32,909 bases of DNA, taken from positions 1 through 32,909 of the forward strand of contig NZ_LEKT01000035.1 in assembly GCF_001045675.1 (NCBI RefSeq), written 5' to 3'. A program made the position numbers and the translations under genes. Positions 23,544 to 31,613 of the stretch are shown one piece after another; within the stretch, counting starts at the first letter, position 1; each line of letters opens with the position of its first letter. A model generated the notes under the pieces. That model was not told the DNA's origin. It made no database searches and saw nothing but the letters and a program-made list of their open reading frames with translations. The DNA comes from Megasphaera cerevisiae DSM 20462. GTDB lineage: Bacteria > Bacillota > Negativicutes > Veillonellales > Megasphaeraceae.

Positions 23544-24768
23544 GCGCCGCCGCCTTTCTGCGCATCATAGACCACGGTTCCAGCGGCGTATCCAGATATA
23601 GACCCACAAGCTGCCGGGGGTGGGGAGCCGTCGTGATCTCTGTGCCCTTTTCGTCAGTCAAATACGTAATGACATGACGCACCAAGTGTCCCTGCGGCTG
23701 CAGAAATTCCACGGCCTGTCCTACCTTGAAATGATTGCGCTGTTCAATCCATGCAATATGCCGGGCCGCATCGTAAGACCGGACCACACCGATGAATTCG
23801 TAGGTCTGCGTATTGCTGGCATGACTGTATACCTGATCCACCTCTGTTGGCCGGGACACGGAAAAACCGCGCGTATATGGCCGGTGCGAAATTTTCTCCA
23901 ATTCCTCCAGCCATTCAGGAAGTACCGTAAAGTGCTCCGGATCGACTTCATAGGCATCCAGCGCCTGACGGTAAACCTTGACAACCGTTGCGACATAATG
24001 GATGCTTTTCATCCGTCCTTCAATTTTCAGACTGCATAAGCCCGACGCATATAACTCCGGCAGATACGGCAGCAAACACAGATCCTTGGAATTAAAAATA
24101 TAAGTTCCCCGTTCATCCTCGACAACGGGAAAATACTGTCCCGGCCTCTTTTCCTCGACAATATTGTATTTAAACCGGCAGCACTGCACACACTGCCCCC
24201 TGTTGGAATCCCGGTTCTGAGTAAAATAGTTGCTCAGCAGACATCGTCCGGAATAGGAAATACACATTGCGCCATGGACAAAGCCTTCCAATTCCACAGG
24301 CACCTTGTCATGAATTTCCTGTACATCCTTCAGGCTCACTTCCCGGGCCATGACGACCCGTTTCGCCCCGTTATCATGCCAGAATTTGACAGATGCCCAG
24401 TTAGTCGTATTGGCCTGCGTCGAAATATGGATGGGCAGCTCCGGCACCAGCTGCCGGGCCATACTGAAAATACCCGGGTCCGCAATAAGTATAGCATCAA
24501 CCGGAATAGCTGCCAGAGATTGCAAATACGCTGGCAGGCCCTGCAAATCCGCATTATGGGGAAAAATGTTGACGGTCACATAGATGTGTTTTCCCAAAGA
24601 ATGTGCATAGGAAACAGCTTCTTTCATTTCTTCAAGAGAAAAATTATCACTGAAGGCCCGTAATCCAAATGATTTTCCACCTAAATACACGGCATCGGCG
24701 CCATACAGCAAGGCCATTTTCAGTTTATCCATACTGCCGGCTGGAGCCAGCAATTCCATTTTATGCAT
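23536..24768 (-). CDS. Peptidase U32 family protein (YrrO/RlhA/TrhP-like)
   Basis: This ~410-aa protein carries the U32 N-terminal motif MELLAPAGSMDKLKMAL, GADAVYLGG, and the Cys-rich U32 signature around MCISYSGRCLLSNYFT with further Cys in QCVQCCRFKY. Related members are described as collagenase-like peptidases, and others as tRNA/rRNA hydroxylation enzymes (TrhP, RlhA), which seems the more likely role. I start at ATG 24768, giving a TAATG stop-start overlap with the methyltransferase gene and AAAGGA about 12 bases upstream. A GTG at 24789 or an ATG at 24759 are alternatives. The gene order mltG, O-methyltransferase, U32 matches yrrL-yrrM-(yrrN)-yrrO of Bacillus. Confidence 0.9.
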   Translation of the reverse strand: MHKMELLAPAGSMDKLKMALLYGADAVYLGGKSFGLRAFSDNFSLEEMKEAVSYAHSLGKHIYVTVNIFPHNADLQGLPAYLQSLAAIPVDAILIADPGIFSMARQLVPELPIHISTQANTTNWASVKFWHDNGAKRVVMAREVSLKDVQEIHDKVPVELEGFVHGAMCISYSGRCLLSNYFTQNRDSNRGQCVQCCRFKYNIVEEKRPGQYFPVVEDERGTYIFNSKDLCLLPYLPELYASGLCSLKIEGRMKSIHYVATVVKVYRQALDAYEVDPEHFTVLPEWLEELEKISHRPYTRGFSVSRPTEVDQVYSHASNTQTYEFIGVVRSYDAARHIAWIEQRNHFKVGQAVEFLQPQGHLVRHVITYLTDEKGTEITTAPHPRQLVGLYLDTPLEPWSMMRRKAAAHA

Positions 24769-25367
24769 TATTTCATATATCCTTTCCACCGGGATACGGT
24801 CATCCCGTCCCCATTTTCAAAAAAAACAGTTTCAAACAGCGAGTCATCATTCATAATACCTAAAAACTCGTGAAGCCGGGCGACGGCCGTACGGTGTTTG
24901 TGCGGAACCGCCCCTTGAATATAGATCATATCATGGTACCGCATATTATCTGCCACAATAATCGCCTGGGGAAGCAGCTTGGGAATAATTTTTTTGATTT
25001 GACGCGGATACTGTCCCTTGGGTCCATCCAAAAAGACAAAGTCCCATGGCCCTTCCAGTCTATCAAGGAGCGCTGTGCCATCTCCGTTTATGACCGTGAC
25101 AGCGCGGCTGTACTGGGACTGGTCAATAAACTGTCGGGCAGTCATGGCCCGCTCCGCATCCAGCTCCAGCGTAGTGATCATACCGCCCTCCCGCAGATAC
25201 GGTGCCATCTGCAAAGCTGAATACCCAATACAAGTGCCGATCTCCAAAACATGTCTGGGCCGGGCAGCCGCCAGAATATTTCGGAACAAGGGCAGCTCTG
25301 CGCCACGCAGAATAGGCAGTTCATGCTCCCGGGCATACTGCTCCATATCACGCCACAAACGGTTCAC
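24768..25367 (-). CDS. O-methyltransferase family 3 (YrrM/TrmR-like, SAM-dependent)
   Basis: This 199-aa class I methyltransferase has the SAM-binding motif VLEIGTCIGYSALQMA (residues 40-55), the acidic TLELDAERA and FVFLDGPKGQYP (110-121). It resembles the COMT-like family whose Bacillus member (YrrM/TrmR) methylates hydroxyuridine-34 in tRNA. Adjacency to a U32 protein, the hydroxylation side of that pathway, supports a tRNA wobble role by context. The start is GTG at 25367, overlapping the mltG stop (GTGA), with AGGAG eight bases upstream. The exact substrate is inference. Confidence 0.9.
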   Translation of the reverse strand: MNRLWRDMEQYAREHELPILRGAELPLFRNILAAARPRHVLEIGTCIGYSALQMAPYLREGGMITTLELDAERAMTARQFIDQSQYSRAVTVINGDGTALLDRLEGPWDFVFLDGPKGQYPRQIKKIIPKLLPQAIIVADNMRYHDMIYIQGAVPHKHRTAVARLHEFLGIMNDDSLFETVFFENGDGMTVSRWKGYMK

Positions 25368-26455
25368 GGCATATGCTCCTGTACATTATCCATATGTCCG
25401 TCATAGGTCATGGAAAAATAATTATGCCCGTTCGCATCAGCAACAAAATACAAGTACGATGTATCCGGCACCGTAATAATCGCCTTCATGGATTCCATGC
25501 CGGGATTACCTATGGGACCTGGCGGCAGACCTTCATACATATACGTGTTATACGGTGAGTCATATTGCGTTTCTGCAATGCTGTACGCGGCTTTATGAGA
25601 ACCCATGGCATAAGAGACAGACGCATCGGACTGCAGCTTCATGTGTATGCGCAGCCGGTTGAAAAACACAGAGGCAATAAGCGGCCTGTCTTTTTCATAT
25701 TTTGCTTCTTTTTCTACCAGGGAGGCCATCGTGACAAATTGATATATCGACAAATTATGTTGAGAAATTTCTTTTTTCATATCACCGGTCAGGTGATCAT
25801 CAAAATTTTTCAGCATCATTTTGATAATATCTTCGGCAGACGCATTATTGGGAATGAAATAGGTATCGGGGAAGAGAAATCCCTCAGTCGGAAAGGTGAC
25901 CGTGCGATTTCCCTTCATATACGGGTATAAATCATCACTGCCCTTTGCCGCTGCCAAAAAATCCTCCTCCGTCACATTCCCGCCCAGTTTAGCCACTGCC
26001 TGCGCAATCTGACGTACCGTATAGCCCTCTGGAATGACCAGCCGTGCAGCCTCCGATTTTCCGCTGGTCAGCTTTCCCAAAATAGTCTGAAGGCTCATCG
26101 AAGAATTGATCGTATATTCTCCTTCTTTCAAGTTTTCAGCCTGACCGGTCACACCAGCCGCAATCCGAAACCACAAGGGACTGGAAATATACCCGCCCTC
26201 ATGCATTTCTTCAGCCACATCTGCAGCCGTCATATTGCTGAGCACATGCACATACCCGCTTTTGCGGGGCAGCAGTATATTAGGTCCATAGTACCCTGCC
26301 AGCCCGCCTGCAATAACTAAAAAAAGCACACAAAAAACAGCACTGCCAACAAATATACTTCGTTTGCTGGCAGACACTGCTTCATCATGTACTTCTTTGA
26401 CTTCGTCTTCTATTTTCTTTTCTATCTTTTTTAAAAATCTTTTATTCGTATCCAT
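25364..26455 (-). CDS. mltG: Endolytic murein transglycosylase MltG
   Basis: This 363-aa membrane-anchored lytic transglycosylase cuts nascent peptidoglycan strands. A charged cytoplasmic N-terminus (residues 1-32) precedes a single membrane helix (~33-55). The periplasmic part has the LysM-like segment RLVIPEGYTVRQIAQ and the YceG core with catalytic-site MASLVEKEA (Glu248 region), SVFFNRL, KLQSDASVSYAMG and LPPGPIGNPG. Length is normal. The ATG at 26455 has no Shine-Dalgarno, and a near-consensus promoter ends eight bases before it, so translation may be leaderless. It is the first gene of a four-gene overlapping operon with the O-methyltransferase, U32 and DUF4911 genes. Confidence 0.93.
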   Translation of the reverse strand: MDTNKRFLKKIEKKIEDEVKEVHDEAVSASKRSIFVGSAVFCVLFLVIAGGLAGYYGPNILLPRKSGYVHVLSNMTAADVAEEMHEGGYISSPLWFRIAAGVTGQAENLKEGEYTINSSMSLQTILGKLTSGKSEAARLVIPEGYTVRQIAQAVAKLGGNVTEEDFLAAAKGSDDLYPYMKGNRTVTFPTEGFLFPDTYFIPNNASAEDIIKMMLKNFDDHLTGDMKKEISQHNLSIYQFVTMASLVEKEAKYEKDRPLIASVFFNRLRIHMKLQSDASVSYAMGSHKAAYSIAETQYDSPYNTYMYEGLPPGPIGNPGMESMKAIITVPDTSYLYFVADANGHNYFSMTYDGHMDNVQEHMP

Positions 26456-26462
26456 ACGCCAT

Positions 26463-26491
26463 ATTATACAATATTAAAGTCAAATTGCCAA
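26463..26491 (-). promoter_or_regulatory. mltG: Promoter of the mltG operon
   Basis: On the minus strand TTGGCA (26491-26486), a 17-bp spacer and TATAAT (26468-26463) give 11 of 12 consensus bases. The predicted start is near 26456, one or two bases before the mltG ATG. Confidence 0.75.
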
Positions 26492-26519
26492 ATTTCTGCA
26501 TAAGACTGGCTGGTCACGC

Positions 26520-26951
26520 TTAGTTATCTCCATCATGATCGTGATCGTGGCGATCCTGAGGAGGCATAGGCGGTCTTTGCGGACGGACAAAAATTTCCTT
26601 CAGCGTATCCTCTGAAATGCCGGTCTTATCCGGCAGTGAATCCATAAATTCCCGGTGTTCTCTCATCTGTCTTTTATGGAATTTCTTCATGGCATCCATA
26701 AGCTTCGTGGCCTGATCGTCCGTGATTTTTCCATCCCGTACCATCTGCTGAATACGGTGGGAAAAAGCAAATTTCCCATGTCCGGGGCCAAATCCCGGCT
26801 GCGGCCCCTGCACTTCCATCGGCGGCATCGGCGGCATTGCTTCTGCATCCTGTGCGGATACCATCGTATATGGAGCAGATGCGATACAAACAACAGCACC
26901 TAATACAGCAGCTGATATCATCTTTTTATGCAGCAATTCATTCCATTTCAT
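26520..26951 (-). CDS. Small secreted protein with His/Asp-rich C-terminus
   Basis: This 143-aa protein has a signal peptide (charged start, hydrophobic core ISAAVLGAVVCIASA, likely cut after VSA at residue 33). A Pro/Met/Gly-rich linker follows (residues ~38-60), then a helical segment with GKITDDQATKLMDAMKKFH, and a tail ending DRHDHDHDGDN. The D-x-Q-A-x-K-L helix recalls DUF2680 or Spy/CpxP-like extracytoplasmic proteins, but I cannot assign a family firmly. The tail could bind divalent metals. The ATG has AAGGAGAT about nine bases upstream. It is expressed on its own promoter, upstream of mltG, preceded by three 11-bp-spaced direct repeats. Its role in envelope stress or metal handling is inference. 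Confidence 0.75.
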   Translation of the reverse strand: MKWNELLHKKMISAAVLGAVVCIASAPYTMVSAQDAEAMPPMPPMEVQGPQPGFGPGHGKFAFSHRIQQMVRDGKITDDQATKLMDAMKKFHKRQMREHREFMDSLPDKTGISEDTLKEIFVRPQRPPMPPQDRHDHDHDGDN

Positions 26952-27007
26952 ATATACCCATCTCCTTCTTTGTTGTACAATATATCATCTCTATTGAGAA
27001 TACCATC

Positions 27008-27050
27008 AGTATACATTAAAAATGTTACAGCTTTGTCACACAAACGTCAC
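27008..27050 (-). promoter_or_regulatory. OmpR/PhoB-type activator site: three direct repeats with 11-bp period plus -10 box
   Basis: On the minus (coding) strand GTGAC (27050-27046), GTGAC (27039-27035) and GTAAC (27028-27024) are exactly 11 bp apart. A TATACT -10 box (27013-27008) lies 10 bp beyond the last repeat. The -35 position has no TTGACA match and is covered by the repeats. This is the layout of promoters activated by OmpR/PhoB-family response regulators. It lies 57-99 bp upstream of the secreted-protein gene. Confidence 0.5.
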
Positions 27051-27068
27051 GATATGAAAAAATATATA

Positions 27069-28898
27069 CTACTTTCCCGGTGCCCACGTCCTGTTTTGCT
27101 GTGCCATTTCCTCTTTTCTGCTCAGATCCTGAGCCTGCTGCTCCGCGTTATACTGATCTGTTGCTGCTTGGATAGCATTCTGCAGCTGCTGTGCCGTATC
27201 GGGATCTATATTGCCGTCCTTAGCCTTCTTTTTAGCCTCATCAAAATTCTTTTGCGCCTCTTCCACCTGCGCAGCCAGACGTTTGAGTTCTTTATTTTTT
27301 ATTTTCTGCCGGACATCCGACTCCAGAGAAACATCTGCTGTCGGACGAACATCCACATATACTTCAAAAAGACGGTTCCAAGGCAGGGTTACATTGACAG
27401 TTTTAGGATTGACACCCAAATAGGTAGCTGCGTATCGCTGAATTTGTTCCTTTGTACGGCTCTGTAATTCAGTCATGACGGTAGGATAATATTTTTTCAC
27501 CGTACCGGCTTCGATCTTCTGCTGCATACGATAAATATAGTCACGTACATTAGCCTGATACGCCCAGTTATCCAAATACTGCGTCGTCAGCATATTGGCA
27601 TGGGCGTCTGCCGTCATATATTTAGACAACACGCCTTGTGAAATACCGTATCCGACAGAATTGCTGGCCGTGTTCCAGCCGTTATATGCAGCCAGACGAT
27701 ACAACATCTTGTCCCGGTACAAACCATAGACCAGCGTATTATCCGAGCCGTTGGAAAAAGCCATATCAACAATACTCACGGGAATGCCATCGTTGACAGC
27801 CTTTTCAATCTGTGTCAAAAACTCCTGCGTGGATTGAAGCATGATGGGAAAATTTTCAAAATTCCCAGATTCGCTGGTAGAAGTCGTAAGCGGGGTATTG
27901 ACAGCCAACAGCAAATCAGGTCTCTCTGTATTTGTAATCGTACCGCCAATAGCCTCTACATGCGCCGCAATGGTCTTCCCAACAGCTTGTCCGTCGTAGC
28001 TGGGAACCGTTTTTTCACCGCCGCCTAAGGGATATATAATCGTGACCTTAGGATGGTAATTATTAAAATCATTACTGGCTCTTGTAATAAGAAGCAGCCC
28101 CAATTGGTCCGCTCCGGGAAAGGAGCCAAATACCGTTTTAGGAATTTCGGCGCCGGACATTTCCAGATATTTCGATTCCAGTGACGACTGGGTATTGACA
28201 GAATTATCATCATGACCAAGACTAAAATATTTAAAAGTGCCATTCTTTGCATCCTGAATCAGCCGGTAATTGATCATCATATTTTTATGACGGCGGTTAT
28301 ACCAATCCTGCAGATACTCCATAGGAACACGCCGCATAATGGCAAACCAATTATCCCGTTCCTGCGGATTCAATCGTTCCGTATCCATTTTGGCCTGCAA
28401 TGATGCCAGCTGATACATATCGGTTCCAAAGGTCAGATAATAATCCGGTTCCACGCCCTTGCCGCCGGCCCAGGGACTGCGCATAACCGTACTAAACGCG
28501 TAAATAGGAATATTTTTATACTTTTGATGAAGTTCCTCTACCCGTTTCAAGCGTTGTACCAGCGTATCCATACTCAAATTATGTTTTCTAGAATCGACAA
28601 GTCCGCCATAGACCAAGGAATCGACAGATAGCACCATTGCATCTGCCTGACCGGCATTATTAGCGACCCATTCGGCCAGCTTATCCGGCGAGCCCTGAAA
28701 CTGTGCCCCGGACAAAATTTTTTCCGGCGGCGTAATGACCGTATATCCCGCATCCTGCGCCGTCCCCACCGTATAGGCAAAATCGACGGGACGATTATCC
28801 TGCGGCACATACAAAATCGTTTTGGCCAGTGCTGACGGCCCGATGCAGGTCAGCGCAGACACAACAAGCATTCCCACTATGTTTCGTAATATTTTCAA
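27069..28898 (-). CDS. DUF4127 family secreted protein
   Basis: This ~609-aa protein starts with a signal peptide (MKILRNIVGMLVVSALTCIG, cut after SALA) and continues TILYVPQDNRPVDFAYTV, the typical DUF4127 opening. Also present are SVDSLVYGGLVDSRKH and STVMRSPWAGG. The family is of unknown function and fairly common in Firmicutes and Negativicutes. The C-terminal ~90 residues are Lys/Glu/Gln-rich and likely a coiled coil (ELKRLAAQVEEAQKNFDEA). The frame is open to a GTG at 28907, but AGGGAG overlaps that codon. The TTG at 28898 has it eight bases upstream and gives a better signal peptide. A TATAAT box at 28939-28934 with a weak -35 may give it its own promoter downstream of the UPF0126 gene. 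Confidence 0.9.
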   Translation of the reverse strand: MKILRNIVGMLVVSALTCIGPSALAKTILYVPQDNRPVDFAYTVGTAQDAGYTVITPPEKILSGAQFQGSPDKLAEWVANNAGQADAMVLSVDSLVYGGLVDSRKHNLSMDTLVQRLKRVEELHQKYKNIPIYAFSTVMRSPWAGGKGVEPDYYLTFGTDMYQLASLQAKMDTERLNPQERDNWFAIMRRVPMEYLQDWYNRRHKNMMINYRLIQDAKNGTFKYFSLGHDDNSVNTQSSLESKYLEMSGAEIPKTVFGSFPGADQLGLLLITRASNDFNNYHPKVTIIYPLGGGEKTVPSYDGQAVGKTIAAHVEAIGGTITNTERPDLLLAVNTPLTTSTSESGNFENFPIMLQSTQEFLTQIEKAVNDGIPVSIVDMAFSNGSDNTLVYGLYRDKMLYRLAAYNGWNTASNSVGYGISQGVLSKYMTADAHANMLTTQYLDNWAYQANVRDYIYRMQQKIEAGTVKKYYPTVMTELQSRTKEQIQRYAATYLGVNPKTVNVTLPWNRLFEVYVDVRPTADVSLESDVRQKIKNKELKRLAAQVEEAQKNFDEAKKKAKDGNIDPDTAQQLQNAIQAATDQYNAEQQAQDLSRKEEMAQQNRTWAPGK

Positions 28899-28963
28899 TA
28901 CTACCACTCCCTAAAGAATAATTGCTAGTATTGATTATAACAAATTTTCCACAAAAAAGGAAT

Positions 28964-29629
28964 TTAGAAAAACTGCTCGCGTCTTTTTCGTTTGACCCGG
29001 GGCAGATTCAAATGAAAGAAAACTGCTACCAGGCGGATCGCAACCGTAAAGATAAAACCAATAACAGCAGCCGCATTCAAAGACATTTCCAACGAAATAA
29101 ATAATAGGTACAATACGACAGCACCGCTCAAAGACGCCGTAGCATAAATATCTTTTTTGAACACACCGGGTATGCGTCCGGCCAACACGTCACGTATAAC
29201 GCCTCCGCCAACAGCGGTCAATACCCCTAGCGTAATGGCCAGCGTCCAATACTGCGGATATAGATAGCATCCCAGCAGTGTCCCCGTCACCGTAAAGGAA
29301 CCTAAACCGACAGCATCACAGATCAGATAAAAATGAATAGAATACCGCATCATATGCTGCCACTTTCCGCTGTTGATGTAACGAACACTGATACTGGCCA
29401 GGCACAGTGTCGAAATAATAAGCCAAAAATACATACTTGTCCGAAAGGCCGACGGCGGAATTTCGCCCAATATAATGTCCCGAATAATCCCTCCGCCGAC
29501 TGCCGTTGCCGCTGACAGGACAAACACCCCAAATATGTCCATACGTCGTGAAATAGCGACGAGAACCCCGGATAAAGCAAACGCCACTGTCCCCAATACA
29601 TCAAAAATCTGCCACCATAATGATTGCAT
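28964..29629 (-). CDS. UPF0126 / TRIC-type membrane protein (YicG-like)
   Basis: This 221-aa integral membrane protein has two tandem UPF0126 repeats, with GGGIIRD at residues 45-51 and GGGVIRD at 141-147, and about seven hydrophobic helices. Prokaryotic TRIC-family channels conduct cations, and some members are reported as glycine transporters. The C-terminus is basic (LPRVKRKRREQFF). The ATG at 29629 has GGGGAT close by and AGGGGGA farther upstream. It lies 65 bp before DUF4127 on the same strand and is divergent from the nitroreductase. The transported substrate cannot be told from the sequence. Confidence 0.9.
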   Translation of the reverse strand: MQSLWWQIFDVLGTVAFALSGVLVAISRRMDIFGVFVLSAATAVGGGIIRDIILGEIPPSAFRTSMYFWLIISTLCLASISVRYINSGKWQHMMRYSIHFYLICDAVGLGSFTVTGTLLGCYLYPQYWTLAITLGVLTAVGGGVIRDVLAGRIPGVFKKDIYATASLSGAVVLYLLFISLEMSLNAAAVIGFIFTVAIRLVAVFFHLNLPRVKRKRREQFF

Positions 29630-29804
29630 ATCCCCAATATGTCCCCCTTTTTCTGTCCCTCTTGATAAATCAGCAGCGGTATGCTGCTATTCTTTATATA
29701 ATACCGTACCTGCTTTCAATATGCAAAATGCCAATCTTTCTTTTCCGACAACCATAGAAAAAATTGACAGATGCCGTATACTAAAAGAAAAGGAGTTGAT
29801 TCAC

Positions 29805-30338
29805 TTGGAACAAATAGAAAACAGACGCAGTGTCCGTAAATACCAAAACACAAAAATCGAAAACGAAAAACTCACCGCCATATTGGAAAGCGCCCGTCTG
29901 GCCCCCTCCGGCAGCAACACACAGCCTTGGACATTCATTATTGTAACGTCGGACGAAACCAAACGGCAGTTGGCCGCTGCCAATCATCAGCAGGCCTGGA
30001 TGAATACAGCCCCCGTATTCATCGTATGTGTCACCGATATCAGATGCCGTATGCCGAACGCATCCCTTTCGCTTGATGAAAACAGCCCGGAATTCGAGCT
30101 CAAACAATGCATTCGCGATACCTCCATTGCCATCAGTCATCTGCTGCTGGAAGCGCAGCAGCAAGGATTGGGAACCTGCTGGACTGGCTGGTTTGAACAA
30201 AAAGACGTACGCCCTGTACTGGGGATTCCCAAAGATAAATACGTATGCGGTATTATAACACTAGGTTATGCAGATGAAGCCCCCTCTCCCAGACCCAGGA
30301 AGGCACTGCGGGAAATCGTACGATACGAAAAATGGTAG
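29805..30338 (+). CDS. Nitroreductase family protein (FMN-dependent oxidoreductase)
   Basis: This ~177-aa protein begins MEQIENRRSVRKYQ, with the FMN-phosphate-binding Arg/Ser/Arg cluster. It continues ESARLAPSGSNTQPWTFIIV and GLGTCWTGWFEQ, all standard for the nitroreductase fold. Such enzymes form FMN dimers that reduce nitro compounds, quinones or flavins with NAD(P)H. The frame is open from 29475, but the true start is the TTG at 29805, which has AAAGGAG nine bases upstream and places the family N-terminus at residue 1. It is divergent from the UPF0126 gene and upstream of tadA with a ~130-bp gap. The physiological substrate is unknown. Confidence 0.9.
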   Translation: MEQIENRRSVRKYQNTKIENEKLTAILESARLAPSGSNTQPWTFIIVTSDETKRQLAAANHQQAWMNTAPVFIVCVTDIRCRMPNASLSLDENSPEFELKQCIRDTSIAISHLLLEAQQQGLGTCWTGWFEQKDVRPVLGIPKDKYVCGIITLGYADEAPSPRPRKALREIVRYEKW

Positions 30339-30389
30339 CGCCAACACCCGGTACTCTATCCGGCATCTTATGTTTCTGACGCTCACCGA

Positions 30390-30418
30390 TTGCACAGGCC
30401 CAACATATCCTGTAAAAT
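30390..30418 (+). promoter_or_regulatory. tadA: Promoter of tadA
   Basis: TTGCAC (30390-30395), a 17-bp spacer and TAAAAT (30413-30418). The expected start is near 30425, just before an 18-bp palindrome. Confidence 0.6.
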
Positions 30419-30428
30419 AAAGACGTAT

Positions 30429-30446
30429 GCAGCATGATCATGCTGC
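30429..30446. repeat. 18-bp perfect palindrome at the tadA transcript start
   Basis: GCAGCATGATCATGCTGC is a perfect palindrome with no spacer, ~11 bp after the -10 box and 26 bp before the tadA ATG. The position suits a repressor operator; without a loop it is less likely an RNA hairpin. Confidence 0.6.
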
Positions 30447-30471
30447 AACGACAGAAATCGAGGAAACAGTC

Positions 30472-30927
30472 ATGACAAAAGATGAATTTTATATGGGAAA
30501 AGCGCTGGAAGAGGCTGCAACAGCATACGCTGTCGGAGAAATTCCTATCGGCGCGGTTATTATTTATGAAAAAAAAGCTATCGCCAGAGCCTATAATCTG
30601 CGCGAAAGCCTGCCCTGTGCCACCGCCCATGCAGAACTGCTGGCCATCGAAAAAGCCTGTCGCGCCCTAGGTCGCTGGCGTCTTACAGGCTGTACGCTGT
30701 ACGTTACCGTCGAACCTTGTCCCATGTGTGCCGGAGCCATCGTCAACAGTCGGCTGGACCGCATTGTATACGGCTGTGCCGATCCCAAAGCCGGTGCCGT
30801 CCGCTCGGTTTTTCAAATCGTCGATACACCGGCACTTAACCACTGTACTGCCGTCACTCAGGGCATTCGTGAGAAAGAATGTGCCCGCCTTATGACGGAT
30901 TTTTTCCGGTCCCGGCGACAGAAATAA
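30472..30927 (+). CDS. tadA: tRNA adenosine(34) deaminase
   Basis: This 151-aa zinc enzyme converts wobble adenosine-34 to inosine, mainly in tRNA-Arg(ACG). The zinc ligand and catalytic Glu are in ATAHAELLAI (His53, Glu55) and the two zinc Cys in EPCPMCAGAI (Cys83, Cys86). It ends in a basic helix (MTDFFRSRRQK). I start at the ATG at 30472, with GAGGAAAC upstream; an in-frame ATG at 30427 would extend through the palindrome and has no family match. It has its own promoter and a strong 3' hairpin. Confidence 0.95.
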   Translation: MTKDEFYMGKALEEAATAYAVGEIPIGAVIIYEKKAIARAYNLRESLPCATAHAELLAIEKACRALGRWRLTGCTLYVTVEPCPMCAGAIVNSRLDRIVYGCADPKAGAVRSVFQIVDTPALNHCTAVTQGIREKECARLMTDFFRSRRQK

Positions 30928-30942
30928 CAATATCCCGCACGC

Positions 30943-30985
30943 ACGATACCCCCATGCAGAACAAACTGCTGCATGGGGGTATCGT
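30943..30985 (+). terminator. 17-bp perfect hairpin downstream of tadA
   Basis: Positions 30943-30959 and 30969-30985 are exact reverse complements around a 9-nt loop. Only ATATT follows, so there is no real T tract, but its position 15 bp past the tadA stop argues for termination or 3' end protection. Confidence 0.65.
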
Positions 30986-31061
30986 ATATTGCAAAACGAA
31001 TGATCAGCAGACCACCACAATGTACAGCCAAATAAACAAGATCGATTTTATTCTCTTACAC

Positions 31062-31583
31062 TCATCCGGATATATGTCCGTATGAACTCATATAGCTGTC
31101 CTTTTCGTTAGAGAACAACGCGTCTACGCCGCTGATTGCGCCGCCCGTAAAGGTAACGCCCACAGAGGCGCTTTTACTGCTATAGTTGTTCGTTTCGGTC
31201 TGCGTATTCGTACCGGCATCCAGGATGATATTATGGGACGCTCCCAGAGTGACGTCTTTTCCTTGTATCGTTTCGCCTGTGGCATGGATATTGCCTTTCG
31301 CCATGTCCTTGCTTCCGGCGAGGATAGTTACGGTGCCGCTGCTGGACAGACTGCCTCCGGCATACGTATTCGTATCGGTGCCGTATTCCTGTTTGAACGA
31401 GCTGGAACCCAGTCCGACGTGGATGCCGCCCTGGGCAGTTCCATTCCCCATACCCATGATATCCTGGCGCAGATCTTTTCCTCCTTCAAAGAGTTCCAGA
31501 GACTGCAGTGTTTTGTTGTCCCATGTCTGGGCTGTACGGACAACACTGCAGATATCTAGATAACACTGATAGCAACCAATCAT
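31062..31583 (-). pseudogene. Filamentous haemagglutinin/CdiA-type repeat fragment
   Basis: The frame encodes ~170 residues, of which the part from about 31548 (SVVRTAQTWDNK) onwards looks like haemagglutinin-repeat sequence: QGGIHVGLGSSSFKQEY, HATGETIQGKDVTLGASHNI and GTNTQTETNNYSSKSASVGV. These repeats belong to large two-partner-secretion exoproteins of several thousand residues. Here the piece has no signal peptide, no proper start and stops abruptly after SSYGHISG. It is therefore a remnant, probably of a second copy or of a displaced CdiA-type C-terminal region. The first ~12 residues are unrelated to the family and belong to the junction. Confidence 0.7.
31503..31551. repeat. 10-bp inverted repeat at the haemagglutinin fragment junction
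   Basis: CTGCAGTGTT (31503-31512) and AACACTGCAG (31542-31551) are exact reverse complements. They lie where haemagglutinin-like sequence begins after the AT-rich stretch, so the pair may mark a rearrangement point. Confidence 0.6.
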
Positions 31584-31613
31584 ACTATCAAAACAAACTC
31601 ATTCGATAGTATG
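31581..31613. repeat. 9-bp hairpin at the end of the immunity-like remnant
   Basis: CATACTATC (31581-31589) and GATAGTATG (31605-31613) surround the stop codon of the minus-strand frame ending at 31599. It may be its terminator. Confidence 0.45.
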
